The notes beneath the pieces were generated by a model. The model saw only the letters and a list, made by a program, of their open reading frames with translations, had not been told where the DNA came from and did no database searches. The translations under genes were made by a program, and so were the position numbers. From Gonapodya sp. JEL0774 (taxonomy: Eukaryota; Monoblepharomycota; Monoblepharidomycetes; Monoblepharidales; Gonapodyaceae): a DNA stretch of 64,000 nt. The first letter of the stretch is position 1. Each line of letters begins with the position of its first letter. Shown here piece by piece: positions 35,051 through 47,084 of this stretch. Where the stretch lies: NCBI GenBank assembly GCA_027604505.1, contig JADIIX010000029.1, forward strand, positions 120,478-184,477. Direction: 5' to 3'.

Positions 35051-35184
35051 ATCGATTGGAGATGAAAGTCGTTCACGGCTAGTGGGGAGTGGACCCATAC
35101 AAGTAACTGTGACATACATGCAGATTTTGGCTGTCCCGGCGACGGAGACTCTCAAATCCATTTTCCCAAGTTTCCTGACGACCA
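35051..35184. promoter_or_regulatory. Compact divergent promoter, CPSF73 and PEX7
   Basis: Only 134 bp (86 bp if the upstream CPSF73 start is used) separate the divergent start codons of CPSF73 and PEX7, so the two genes must share a bidirectional promoter. No TATA element was noted. Confidence 0.65.
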
Positions 35185-36887
35185 ATGTTCCGAACTTTCA
35201 GAACGGAGGGATTTAATGGCTATGCCGTGGGTTCTTGGCTTGAATGTGCCCCGATGCTCAACAGTTGAGCTGAATGTCCGCACCTCTTCAACATCTTGGA
35301 CCTTCCGGCATCTTACCTCGTTGAAATGCCCATCTGAAATGATTCCAAGTGTCCATTCTCTCCCTTCTTCGAGAACCGCCTCGCTGTTGCGTCCTCCTCA
35401 AACTTTGGGATCGTCGGAAACGGTCGGTTGTGGATTCTAAATATAAACGCCCCACCCCAAACAGGACCACCGGGCGCGCTTGGAGGAGGAATTGTGCCTG
35501 AACGATCGTGAGTATCATTGTGCGAGATTTCTCTGAACAGAGGTCGCTCCTCTTTGCCGGGACAAATGGACACCGAAAGTGTCTGTGAGTAACAGCAGAG
35601 GGAACGGCACTGAAGTTGAAGTGAGCCAAGCAAGGCTTGCCGCAACCTATTTTAAATCTATCTGTTGTACGGTTTTTGTGATGTGGAGGCACTTTCCTGA
35701 ATCTCCTGACCATGTTGCCAACATTTCCCTGCTTTATCTTCTCCCGTTCAAGATACGACACTCAAGACGGCCTATTCGATGCTTGCTGGTCCGAACTCAA
35801 TGAGAACCAAATAGTAGCTTGCTCGGGAGATGGTAGTGTGAAACTTTTCGATATTGGGATCGCGGTGAGTTGTATTTAGCCCGTTCATTCAACCGGAAGC
35901 TCTACAACAAAACAATTTCGCACAAAATTATTCTCATTTCGCATATTCACCTCTCCTGTACAATCATCTCGCTGAAAAGGACCCGTTCCCTATTCGAAAC
36001 TGGCGGGAACACTCACGCGAGGTCTTCTCGGTCAGTTGGAATCAGGTTAAGAAAGACACCTTTGTGACAAGCTCTTGGGACCATACAGTCAAAGTGGTGA
36101 GTAAGGGTGTTGGGTAATACATGGGTTTGCCTTGTGTGGTTTCAGAGTGCGTACATCGGTCGAATCCATATAATGCGACGATCTATAAGCGGATCAAACG
36201 TTACCTGCAGAATGCTTCACTTGACGACCAAATCGTTTTGAGCGTGCATTTGTCCGGTGGCACTCACCCGTAATAACCGGACGTTCCAATCTTTGTTCAC
36301 AGTGGAACCCTACCCTTCCTCGCTCTATCCTCACCTTCTCCGAACACACCCACTGCGTCTACGCTGCCATTTACCACCCCTCTAATCCTGATATGCTCGC
36401 ATCCTGCTCTGGTGACCACACTCTCAAAATTTGGGACCTCAAATCTCCACGATCTGTCAGCACCATCCGAGCCCACGCTAACGAGATCCTAAGTTGCGAC
36501 TGGAACAAATACCGTGAGACCATGGTGGTGACAGGGAGTGTGGATCACACAGTTCGTGTGTGGGACATCCGTAACCCAAACATACCTGTCTCGACCCTTG
36601 CCGGACACGAATATGCCGTTCGACGCGTCAAATGCAGTCCGCATTCGCCCGATCTTATTGCCAGCTGTGGATACGATATGACCGTTCGGTTCTGGGATAC
36701 TTCAATAGTGCCCGCAGGTGGAGGAATTGGAGCACCCAATGCCGGTTGCGTGTTTGTGCATGATCGACACACGGAGTTTGTGCTTGGAGTGGACTTTTCA
36801 CTATATGTGGAGGGTTTGGTGGCGACGGCTGCTTGGGATGAGGGAGTCCATGTCTTTGCACCGCCTGTCGCTGTCGGGAGACGATAG
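35185..36887 (+). CDS. PEX7: Peroxisomal PTS2 receptor PEX7
   Basis: Five exons (35185..35226, 35350..35507, 35753..35864, 35980..36096, 36303..36887) join in phase to 337 residues, the usual PEX7 length. It opens with [13 protein letters not shown] and [13 protein letters not shown], diagnostic for PEX7, then six to seven WD40 repeats: [74 protein letters not shown] and [13 protein letters not shown]7 is a cytosolic shuttle receptor that carries PTS2 cargo such as thiolase to the peroxisome. The first donor (GTGGGT) was chosen because it alone keeps the conserved N-terminus in phase. A loop of ~15 residues with repeated Gly sits in the second-last repeat. Confidence 0.93.
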
Positions 36888-37391
36888 GGAGGAGTGGTTC
36901 TGTCATGTTGATGGAGGAACTCGGGTAGATTCGAGCCGAGGACCGGAATAGTACTTTGGGTCCACATCTTTGAGCTTGAAGCCTTGTGAATGGTCAGTCC
37001 TCTATGCCTCCCGATGGAGTACGTGTTGGGATGCATCCTGGGTTGATTTTGGGTGTTATCATCTACCCTAGAGTATGCTTACCTGACTAATGTCTGATAA
37101 CATTGCCTTGCACAACTCAAACCGTTCTGATGAAGGTCACGAATGTCCGTCAAACTGCCAATATCGGCATATCCTCTCGAGTACATTAATTGTTATTTAT
37201 GTTCGAATTGCTTAGTGCGAACGAAGCTGTTTGTGTTCAATTCGGTCAACCACGCAAGCCAGCTGAGTGGGTTGAGTAATTTAGCCGGTGCAGTTGGAGA
37301 AAGACCTCAAGTCTTTGTTCCACACCAAAACACCAAAACGACAGCAAAAGCGAACCAAAACCGATTCACTGCAAGTAACTTTTCCCAGAAA

Positions 37392-38079
37392 ATGACCAGC
37401 GACGAAAAGCGCCCTCTTCTCCAACCTGAAGCTCAAGAACCCGCGGCTGCTGGCGGGTCCTCCACCCAAGAAGCTCCTTCTCAGCCACCGTCGGAGAATC
37501 TCTATCCTGCCGTTCCCCCTTCCTACTCTGCCGTCGTAGCGCCCCCTGCCCCCGCCCCCGCGAACGGCCGTGGATTACCGGACCCACCTCCTGCATATAC
37601 ACAAACATACGTGAATCCCATGCAACCCCCACCAGCCATCGTGGTGGCCGCTACTGGTGTACCCGTGGGATACGATATCGTGTCAGGGTATGTGGCTTTA
37701 GACGTTAATGGTGAGAGTTGCTTTCGTCGATGGGTTTCTTGTATGTGAGGGCGAGTCGCTCAATATTCCAATACTCGATTGGTCACCTCCAGCCCCCGTA
37801 AGAATCTACTGCCCTTATTGCCGCCAGTTCACGATCACAGAAGTTGGGCAGAGGACAGGAACCGCGGCATTCCTTGGATCGGGCATTCTTTGGTAAGTAT
37901 CTTTTCCTCCAACCATGTGTGCTCACAACTGACATGCATCCTCCGTCGCTTCCCGACTTTCTTCTTTCTCTTCTAGCTGCATTTGCTGGCCCCTTTTCTG
38001 GCTCCCGCTCGTCTTCTGTCGGGACCAAATCCATCGGTGCACTAAATGCGAGAACGTCCTGGCTGTCATTCCTGCCTGA
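37392..38079 (+). CDS. LITAF-domain membrane protein
   Basis: Exons 37392..37710, 37793..37892 and 37977..38079 join in phase to 173 residues. The C-terminal third is a LITAF/SIMPLE-like domain: an N-terminal CPYC knuckle, a hydrophobic stretch (GSGILCCICWPLFWLPLVF) and a C-terminal HRCTKC knuckle, which together bind zinc and anchor the protein to the cytosolic face of endosomal or lysosomal membranes. The N-terminal half is Pro-rich with PPSY and PPPAY, which fit PY motifs for WW domains of Nedd4-type ubiquitin ligases, as in animal LITAF. Upstream in-frame codons exist to 37143, but the MTSDEKRPLLQ start looks natural and is similar to BRI3/LITAF N-termini. Confidence 0.85.
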
Positions 38080-38379
38080 GTTGGTTTGCCTTGTCGATGT
38101 TGATGGGGAATGGGAGAGTTGGCTGTTTACGCTCGTTTGATTTCCTTGTTGGCAATGGAGCTATCCTGACTTGGCCCCTGGTGTAACGAAACAGTTTGCC
38201 GTTTGTGCTTGTTTTCAAACTACCTGTAAATTTAGAGCTGATGCATCGTTTTTGTACCTTTTCTAAACATCTGTGACATGTGGAGAAAGGCTAATCTAAT
38301 CCTCCTGGTCGGTTCGGTCCCTGTTACCGCACGCTTGTTCTTTCGGAGATCATAGCCAGTCGTCTCGTTTCATTTTCAA

Positions 38380-39814
38380 TTAGTGCAGCGCGTTCGGCCC
38401 AGATCTCTCCTTTTCCTCCTCGATCGTCCTTTTCTTATCGATATCTTCCAACCTGACTAGTCTCTGCGGCAAGCACAGGCATTTCAGTTTTCAGTACACA
38501 AAAACAAATACAGGCAATCCGTGAGCATGATTCAAGTCGTTCCAAAAATCCCCAAAAGCAACCGAATAGCTGCTTTTGACAACTCATACCTGTGCAATTT
38601 CCCCTGTTATTTTTTCTCGATGCGCTTTTCCTTGGCCGAGTTCTTCCATCTCTTTGAGCCACGTGTGTCTTTCCTTGATTTCGTTCAGAACTTTGTGTTG
38701 TTCAAGATCACGGGTGACGTAGCGAGCATGTAAACGAGAAGCGGTGAGCTCCTCAATAACACCCCAAACCAAGAACAGGGCCGGAGTACTCGGTATTCTC
38801 ACCAGTTTGGAATTCGTCATCGAGCTCCCCTCCGTCTGGTCCCAGACCTTGTCTCTCCAACCACCTTCCATTCCCCTTTCTCACTCTCGTTCTGCGCCGT
38901 TCGGCCTCTTCTTCGGCCAGCCACAGGCTGACTCGGGTGTTCGCGGTGGTTGCACCGTCAGAGGGAAAGGATAAAGTGGACGAGACGTCTGAGGGAAGTA
39001 GAAATTTTGCGACTGGGTCTGCGGGGAGTGTCGAAGCGGTAGAGAGTGGCGTGCTGGTCGCCATGACGAACTGGAGGTGTTCCTTGTCTTGCTCCACCGA
39101 TCCTGATCCAAAGAAATCCAAACGGTTGCTATTCGCTGAAAAATTTGCAATTACAGAGGAGTAACATCGACTCACGTCTCCCTGCTCTCGGTCCCGCACC
39201 GGGCCTGTACCGCTCTCGCTCAAACGCACGCCCACCGTCCTGTTCTAATATTTGACCTAACGTTCGTATTGATGGCTTTGGCACAAGCGGAACAGAGATT
39301 CTTCCCTGCACAAGGCAAGCGGACGAGCGTCCGAACGGGTTTTTGTCCCGACGGGCGGAAATGGCGGCGTGGGAGGTTGAAGCAGAAGAAGGGAGGGAGG
39401 ATGGGAGATAGCCGGTCTCTAAAGAAACATTGGCGTCATCCCAAATCACAGAGGGTTGATAACGCTCGCGTCTGAAGCGACGTCGGAGTTCGCAATTGAA
39501 CGTAGTTGTTGCAGCTCACCGCAGATCGCCCCCTCAAGCACGCGCTGTTGCAAATGCGTGAGCTTGGCTCCACCCATCATCGCTGCCATGTCAATTAAAC
39601 TGTCGATCAACGTGATCTCATGAGATTCACCGCCGGGGGTCTCACATCGTAGCAAGTCTCGCGTCTCTTTGCCAAGTTGCATGGACGTGCCGTTCTTCTT
39701 CCCCTTCGCTCCAATCTGGCCATTCCACGCTTCCCGCTGATCGCTCCAGGTCGGAAATGATGGGGGGTCACCTGGAATTATTGCCGGCGATGCAGTACAA
39801 GATTGATTGAGCAT
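38380..39814 (-). CDS. Hypothetical protein with C-terminal coiled coil
   Basis: I do not recognise this gene. A phase-consistent model has exons 39520..39814, 39176..39256, 38885..39135, 38590..38835 and 38380..38463, giving 318 residues. The N-terminal part contains SLIDMAAMMGGAKLTHLQQRV, which could be an amphipathic helix; the middle is Ser/Thr/Pro-rich; the last ~90 residues (RDLEQHKVLNEIKERHTW, LVRLEDIDKKRTIEEEKE) look like coiled coil. No signal peptide or membrane segment. The weakest joins are the 39256 acceptor (one at 39244 is equally in phase) and the 49-nt intron 38836..38884. The start is unsure because an acceptor consensus also occurs near 39773. It could be two genes. Confidence 0.5.
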
Positions 39815-41393
39815 AAATATGATGGATTGGAATATGTCTGACACCAAACCGCGGTCATCCCACGATGATCGGCGCCGGCCCTGCCGAAACACAACACTCC
39901 CAGCGTGGATGATGTAGTTGGGCGACAAAGAGAACTTTGCAGGTTCATAGGCATGCAGTAGCTAAATACATTTGTACGTGGCTGTATGATCCAATATTGA
40001 TTGTACAATCAATTTGCGCTACAATATTTTAGTGCATCTCCACCCCCTCCTTCACGCGAGGGTGACGGTAATTCTCCGCGCCACCTTGCGGCCGGCGCAT
40101 CCCGGAACGCCCTCTGCAATGACCTATCTGTTATGGTGGTCCTAGTGCAGAGGTGGAGGACGTAACTATATACATGATTCAGTGATTCTACCACCGAGTG
40201 AGCTCAAAAGCCCTTTGCATAAATTGACCCAAACTCTTCCCCAATATCAACAGACAGCCAGCCCCGGCCCATTGCTCCTGTGTACTAAAAGGAAGTGTGT
40301 ATGTGGAAATGCACTTGATCGAGTTGTAGTCCCTTGATCAGTGACTGTCGTTGGCAAACCAACCCCGTTGGCATTTAAACCGGTTCAACACATTTGAGAT
40401 CGGCAAACGAAAGATGTAAACCCTCGGGGAGCAGACAGACAACAACACATTTCAATAATCTTGTGGTTCCATACCAACACCTTGTACATACGTGTGTGAC
40501 ACGGAATCTCAGGAAAGTTATGTTCATCTTTGTGCTGTCTTGAAGCTCTGTACTATCTCCAATTGTGCCAGGGGTTGTTAGAGTTCCCGATCCACAACAA
40601 ATCCCCGCCACCCAACCTTTTCCGACCACCAAAAAGAGAGATTGCGACGCGGAGCTGCGACAACGTCGCCAAGGTGAGATCGACAGTAGAAACTTGGATG
40701 AGCGGGGATGGAGGCTACTTCGACCAAGACCTCTTTGCAGTTTCATGGATTTCTGCGTGTTTGCTATTACTCCCCATAGACTTTCAAACGAAAAGCTGAC
40801 TCCAGCTATCCTCACGGAATCAAACAGGTGAAAGCAATACCGGCTTAAGAAACTCCGATTCGGCGGACGGAAGACAATACCCAGGTGAGCAGCGGTCAGA
40901 ACCCTTGCCCCGTTGCAAAATGGGGATTGCCAGCTGCGGTTCAAAGCCGGATCTGATTAAATCGAATGTTGGGAGAGTGTATTAATACACCGGATACTCA
41001 GACGGGGGAAGAGCTCGTCCAGTGGGTTGCTCGGGAGTGGGCCGATGGTAGTGATAAACAAAGTCATATTGTCGGCTAAAGCCGATGGAAACTAGCAAGA
41101 CCATCGCAATGTTTGCCCTACCTGTGGATGACTGCTAGGGTCCCTGATTGTTTGCAAGTTTGTCTTTTGCAAGACCAAACACAAAAGCGGAAAGATATCA
41201 AACCTGGAGCTGTCTTATGACCCATCTTCTCTCAATTTCAGGCTTTGAGTAGATATCACGCGGAACTTGGCGCCATTCAGCGGCCGCAGCGACGCCAATC
41301 AGTCCGTGGCATTCTAGATCCCCACACCATTGTTGCATACCACGGAACCCAGATACCCCGCCTCCTGTCGATTCCTACATTCGAGTATCCATT
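39815..41393. other. Long intergenic region, nothing recognised
   Basis: About 1.6 kb between the divergent starts of the hypothetical gene (minus) and the kinase (plus). It contains a 189-codon open frame on the minus strand at 40375..40944, rejected for lack of family features. No repeats or RNA genes were identified. It should contain both promoters. Confidence 0.5.
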
Positions 41394-43927
41394 ATGTCAT
41401 TCAAGACACCATCTCCATCTTCTCGCATGTCCCCTAACTCCGCTAAGACTCGCTCTCTCACAGCCTCAACAGCCGGACGCGGTGCATCGTCCCTTGTACC
41501 GGAGCCCACCAAACCTCCCAATGCGCGGTCCCGCCCTCCTTCTTCTGTTCGAACTGCAGCAACGTCTATCGGTGGTGCTTCAGTGTCTTGGGGAAGTGAG
41601 GCAACCGTCGTAGCCAATGCATCTCAGAGCCAGGGCTCGACCTCGGCGTCCGGCGCATCCGTCCAGCTTGTCTCCTCCATTTTCACCCCGGTCGAAACAA
41701 ATCCGTCGATTGAAGTCGCTACCAGCACACCAAGCGCAGTCAACGGAACTCCTCAAGTGGGATCGTCGGCACTGGTAAACTCTGATAGAGCTGCACAAGA
41801 TGTGTTCAAGCAGCGCAAACTAAAGCTCCATATGGCCGAAGCTGCGTGTGGCTACACCTCCACTTCCAGCTCTGCTAGCTCACGTGCGCAAGGGACGAAG
41901 AAGCGGAAGCAGGACGACAGCGACACGGGCGACGGCACGTCCCAACCGGAATCCCCCCACGACTCCCCAAGGGCCCCCAATCAACTGGTCAGCGCGTCTT
42001 CATTCAACACGTCCGTAATACAATCGGCTCCTCCGTCTCCCGCGCCCCCACCTCGAAAGAAAACCAAGCGCCATGCCTTCGTTCTTCCCTCCCCACCTCC
42101 TGCCTCCCACGTTCCTCTGATCCATACCGCACTCGTTCCCCCTACGCGCCCACCCCTCACCTTGCAAGTCACACCGTCCTTCTTCTCGACGCCGACCCCG
42201 GCTTCGTCGTCGGATCGAAACCATCGAAAAGCCCTCCGATGCATCCTCGCACTCCTGGCCACCCCCGAGTCGATCTTAATGAGAGATTATCTACTCGCCG
42301 AGTTGCTTGGCTACGGGTCCAATGGTTGTGTGTTGGCCGGTTTTGAGCGTTCCAACGGGGATGGCTCCGCGCCCAATACTGAAGTCGCCATCAAGCTAAT
42401 ATATCAACCCACCGGCACCGGCACCTCTCATGGTGACGGTGGAGAAGAGGAAGTTCGAATCATGGAGGCTTTGCTGAAGCCCATCGCCGGTGGACTTTCG
42501 GGCATGTCACATCGCCATACGTCCTGCTTCCGAACGATATCGCAGGACGCACCTGTGCTGCCCCAACCGTACCAGCACCCTAATCTCGTCCACCTTCGTC
42601 GTACGTGGATGGAACCCACGGCGAGGGTCGTGGTCATGGATCGTGTGAGAACCGGGGAGTGGGGTGTTGGTGTTGCAGGAGGAAAGCCAGAGGTTTACGA
42701 GTTCCGCGTGCGCAAAGGGGTCGGGGAAGAGAAGCAGGCCAGTCAGTGGAAAGAGTTTGGTGATGAGAGCATTGACGTTGACGGGGAGCCCGAATTACCC
42801 CTTTCGAGCCCAAAAGGTGCAATCCCCGATCCGGACACGACTACCATGAGACTCTCCGCGACTTCATGCAACACCGGCACTTTGTTCGATCTGGTCGAGG
42901 CTCGGTTTGCCGCTCGACCGTCGCCCTGCCCGCCCGCCACAAGAAAAAAGTCATCTGGTTCATCCGGGCCTGGTAACTTGCCCGCCACAGCAACGCCGCC
43001 GCTTGCAATTAGCGAGCGTGAGATTGGAATTATGTTTGCGCAGGCGGTAGAGGCTGTAAGAGAGATGCATGGTAGGGGCTTAGCACACGGCGATCTGAAG
43101 GTGAGATTGTCTTCGGAATATGTTTGGAGCAAGTTGACAAGAACCCTTCTACTGGCTGTGCGACCGCCTTTATCAATTTCTGGCGATGAATCTGCTGATC
43201 GCTCGTTCTCTTGACATTGTTGAACCTTAGGAAGAAAATTTCCTCGTCACACCTGACCTCACCGTCAAACTCGCTGACTTTGGTCACTCTCATTTCGTCT
43301 TCCCACCATCCTCATCTTCAAACGCACGTCCCCGTTCCGAGAGCAGCAGTAGTAGAGATCGTCAAAAGCCCTTAAAGTTGCCATATGAGGTGTACGGGAC
43401 ACTGGAGCTTGCTGCACCTGGTGCGTACAATCTACTGATTGTAGACATTTTGCTCAGCTCACCCGGCCCCCGACACTCAGAAATGCACGCCGCCGTCCAC
43501 TCTCGCCTAACCGCGCGCATCCCATCCTCTCATCCAACTGCTCCGCATGCTCCGTTTCCCCGTCACTCAGGGCTCCCGCAAGACATCTGGGCTCTTGGGC
43601 TGGTACTCTACACTCTATGGCATGGGGAGTTACCAGAAGGGCATGGAGGATGGCTCGAGGGAAGCAAGGAAATTGGAACGGGAAGAGGCCGGAAAAGATG
43701 GTACGGTTGCGAAATGGGGAAATGTGTACCAACTGGTAGGTTATTCCGTCAGGAACTCGTGATAGATTCACGCAAGGCCGATTCCTATATCTATTTTCTC
43801 ACTTTTCGCACCAGACTGCCGAGAATTGCTCCGCAAGATGCTGGCTATGGATCCCGCTGAGAGGGCAACGATCGACGAAGTGGCGGAACATGGATGGACG
43901 AAAAAGTGGGCTACTGCCTTGCGGTAG
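41394..43927 (+). CDS. Serine/threonine protein kinase with altered HRD motif
   Basis: Four exons (41394..43100, 43231..43420, 43481..43735, 43815..43927) join in phase to 754 residues. The first ~290 residues are Ser/Thr/Pro/Ala-rich disorder with KKRK and RKKTKR basic patches that may be nuclear signals. The kinase domain follows: glycine loop LLGYGSNGCVLAG, VAIK lysine (~333), catalytic loop HGDLKEENFLV (Gly replaces Arg of HRD), LADFGHSHF, activation-segment end AAPEM, DIWALGLVLYTLWHG and the C-lobe PAERATIDEVAEHGW. Two large inserts sit before the catalytic loop and after APE. The arrangement recalls fungal Ran1/Ksp1-like kinases, but I cannot name an orthologue. Lys, Asp (HGD), Asn and DFG are all present, so activity is likely. 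Confidence 0.85.
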
Positions 43928-44639
43928 GTTGGAGCTAGTAAAGGGCCAGGATACGCACTTCGTGGACAGCATGTGACAGACTTATATTTTGGAGCTATCT
44001 GAGAATGAAGAGGATGCACAGAGGGATTCTGTCTACTTTTTTGGGGCTTGTGGTATTTCAAAACGGGATCGCGGTAGAACGAGGAGATGGAAGCTTTGCT
44101 CTTTCAACAACGACGGAACCAACAACATTACTATGAGCCACGGGTGGGATGAAAGCTTTTTGTGGGGTGGTTACTGGCGCAAAGAATACCTCTTTTACGT
44201 TTCCGGTTCCTGAAAAGAGGAGCCCATGTACTTTACTTGAATGTACCAATGGGGAAGTTCGTGAATATTTCAATCTGCGAACCTGTACGCATGATGACTT
44301 GATTGACTTGACAGTCGTGCATGTCACTAGAATGACTGTTGAGCACGGGGTGGGCCGGATGAAAGGGCAGGTTATCCATAAAGCTATGAACATCATTCCG
44401 TCCAATATGCAGAGGCAATGGATGAAAACCAACTTCATTATTTATTATGTAATAACGCTCAATTACGACTAGCTTGAACATGAAAGTATACAGATGTAAT
44501 TAGCGAGAAATGATAGAACAAGAAGAAAATTCATGATGCTGGCAAGTCACCGGTGCAAACCAAACAGAATATGAGCAGCGCGAGGCTCTGAACAGGGCAG
44601 TGGATGAATCCAGCAGTGATATGAAATTGATAGGCGCTT
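43928..44639. other. Convergent intergenic region
   Basis: About 700 bp between the 3' ends of the kinase and the magnesium transporter. Nothing recognised; short frames only. Confidence 0.5.
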
Positions 44640-46657
44640 TTAGAACCCCATGCCCGCCCCCGTGCCACAAAACCGTTCCACCATACCCAAAAACACAGCG
44701 ACGCACACCAAATTTGTCACCGCCGTTTCCACGGGTCCACTACCAACGGCCGGATCCCATCCCACGGTCCGACAACCTATCGGCCCGAGGACCCCAAGCA
44801 CACCCGAAACGGTACATGCAAGCAATACGCTCGCACCAACCACGAGCGCAAAAATTAAATTAAGGGGGTAGGGTGACGGATGAGAGACGTATGCAGCAAG
44901 TCCCAAGATGGACCCACAAAGGAGTCCCGATAAAAATGAGAAGAGCGTTTCGCCAAGGAGGAGTCGGAATGTGCGGGAAGCTAGCCGGACACGACGAGCA
45001 CGGGATCGGAATGGCTCCGTGGTTTCGGTGGGGTGTTTGGCGGAAGTTGGTGTCGTGTACTGGGTGGGGGTAAAGTACTGAGGTTGTTGGTGGCTTGTGG
45101 CGGTCGTGGGGCTGGCGGTAGGGGGGTGGCGGAAGCGAGACGGAAATGGCATGGTTTTGAGTGTTCGGAGAGCGAGTTCGGATGATTGGACACCGGTGTT
45201 TCCTTAAGATAGGGTCACGGAATCACACGTGTAAATACAGGGCTTCACTGGGTGACATTTCCACGATCACAAACTAACCCACCAGCCGCAGATACCACCA
45301 CCGGTACGAAACCAGCCACCAACCAACTGCTCCGCACGCCCACTTGGAATATGGTCATCAACTTGCCTACCAGGATATCGAGGCATACGGCGAGCATGAT
45401 CGCAGGTAAGCGAGGTAGAACTACCTTCCGCCACCACCGGGACCAAGTGGAACTCTGCTGGCCTGGCCCATGAGAGGGATTGTGGCGCGTGTGTCCGGAG
45501 CCGTCCTCCGCGTCTCCGAGCGAATCCGCTGCATCAGACTCAGGATCTCCTTCACCATCTAGAGGTGATCTAGGGCGCGGAATGATAAAGTCGGCGACTC
45601 GAGCACTACGGGAGAGATGGAGATGGCTAATGCGGGCACGAATGACATCAGCGATCGCAAGTGAAGCCCGATCAACCGAGTCAGCAGTCGCTGTACGACG
45701 GCGTTTAGGGCGACGACGAGTCACTTTGATGGGATCCTCTGGCGAGGGAGTAGTGAGGGCTGCTGTGGAGCCGTCCTTAACACTGTAGTCCACAGTGAAC
45801 AATCTGTTGACAACACGGGCTCGGGAAACGCTCAGCAAGTCGTGCACTTCAGAGTCTGACTCCTCATCCATATATGTTTGCGGCTCAGGAGAGTTTGCAG
45901 TGGTTAATTGATAGCGGTGTTTGGTGGTCTCCAGGGTATGAAGCAGGTCAGCAAGGAAGTCAAGTTCGGAGGTAGAAGGTGATCGCGAGGGCGCTAACGG
46001 TGGTTTGATTCGGGCTGATGTGTATGTCTGGAGCGGAGACGGTGTTTCAAACGTGTTTCTCAGTCGTTCACCCCGGGGTGCGACCTCCAACGCCTCAGTA
46101 CGACTTGTGCTGGAGGTAATGAGCGGCGTCCTTTCGTCGTCCGCGAAAGGATCCGGCTCGTCCGTAGCAGATATTCCCAATTGTCGTGTGGGTTTGGGAA
46201 TTACCAGACCGCGTCGTGAATTCCTACGGTCGAAAATTGGCTCCTCGGTATCCGTACTGCTCTCCTTGCTGACCGCCAAAAACGCCCCTTCTCTGACAAC
46301 AGTGGCTCGCGACCCTACGCTGACCATTTCACTTTCCACTTCAACGTTCGAGGCGGAGCCCGCTCTTGACCGCGCGCCACGGGTACCCCGTTCGAGGTCA
46401 GAAATGGTCGACATCACCAGAGAACGCACCGAGCCACGTACAGAGCGCGGACTCGGCGGTGCTTCTGGAGCATTCTCTCGATTGACAGTCATGGCACCGC
46501 GCAAGCTCGAGGCGTTGGTGGCTGGCGATCTCTCCAGCGGCGGACCGGGGCGACTCGAAATGTCCGGGCTTGTCGCAACACGAAGATGAGGCAAAACGGA
46601 GTCAGGCGATCTGGACATTGCCAAGTTGGGCAAGCTTGCAGATTTGGTATATTCCAA
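44640..46657 (-). CDS. SLC41/MgtE-type magnesium transporter
   Basis: Two exons (45283..46657 and 44640..45202) join in phase to 645 residues. The C-terminal third is one MgtE/SLC41 integral-membrane domain: LPRLPAIMLAVCLDILVG, FVPVVVSAAGNTGVQSSEL (the Gly-Asn-x-Gly-x-Gln selectivity motif, created exactly at the exon join), LLLGETLFSFLSGLLCG, and GWDPAVGSGPVETAVTN. Members carry Mg2+ across membranes. The first ~400 residues are a long hydrophilic, Ser/Arg-rich region with a DEPDPFADDERTPLI segment and basic PKRRR; I see no CBS domains, so this is closer to SLC41 than bacterial MgtE. Only one domain copy is present, whereas animal SLC41 has two, so it may dimerise. Start at the only good upstream Met. 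Confidence 0.85.
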
Positions 46658-47084
46658 TGCTTCTGCGGATGCGCTGTGATAACACCGACACTGTCTGGAT
46701 CATCACATTAATGTGATACATTTTCAAAATAAACACAAAGCACATGAGCTATTTCCACACAGCAACTACCAAATATTGTAGGACTGGCGAAAAGAGCGAT
46801 AAAATAACGCGATAGCAAGTTTCGAGGAGCTTTTCTTTAAACTGCTCGTTCTTACCCTTGGTAGAACGGAAATGCAAACTGCAACTGCCCCTTCCGTAAC
46901 TACAGCTTCTGTGGAGAAAGTTTGAGAGTATCAGAGATAATGATACATTATTGAGGGAAGTAGAGCAACTACCGTATTCAAGTCACATTTCAATAACTGA
47001 TCAAAGTAGAAGGTTGTTCATTCGCTAAGACGTTTCGCTATTCTTGCCCTCTAAGATGCTTCCTATAGCACACCTGAATGTGTT
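46658..47084. other. Intergenic, nothing recognised
   Basis: AT-rich 427 bp between the start of the magnesium-transporter gene and the stop of the next minus-strand gene. Presumed promoter of the transporter. Confidence 0.5.

Noticed and set aside
40375-40944. 189-codon open frame on the minus strand
   Set aside because: No family motif, odd composition (many Cys, Arg, Ser and Trp without pattern) and no splice partners; it lies in an otherwise empty divergent intergenic region.
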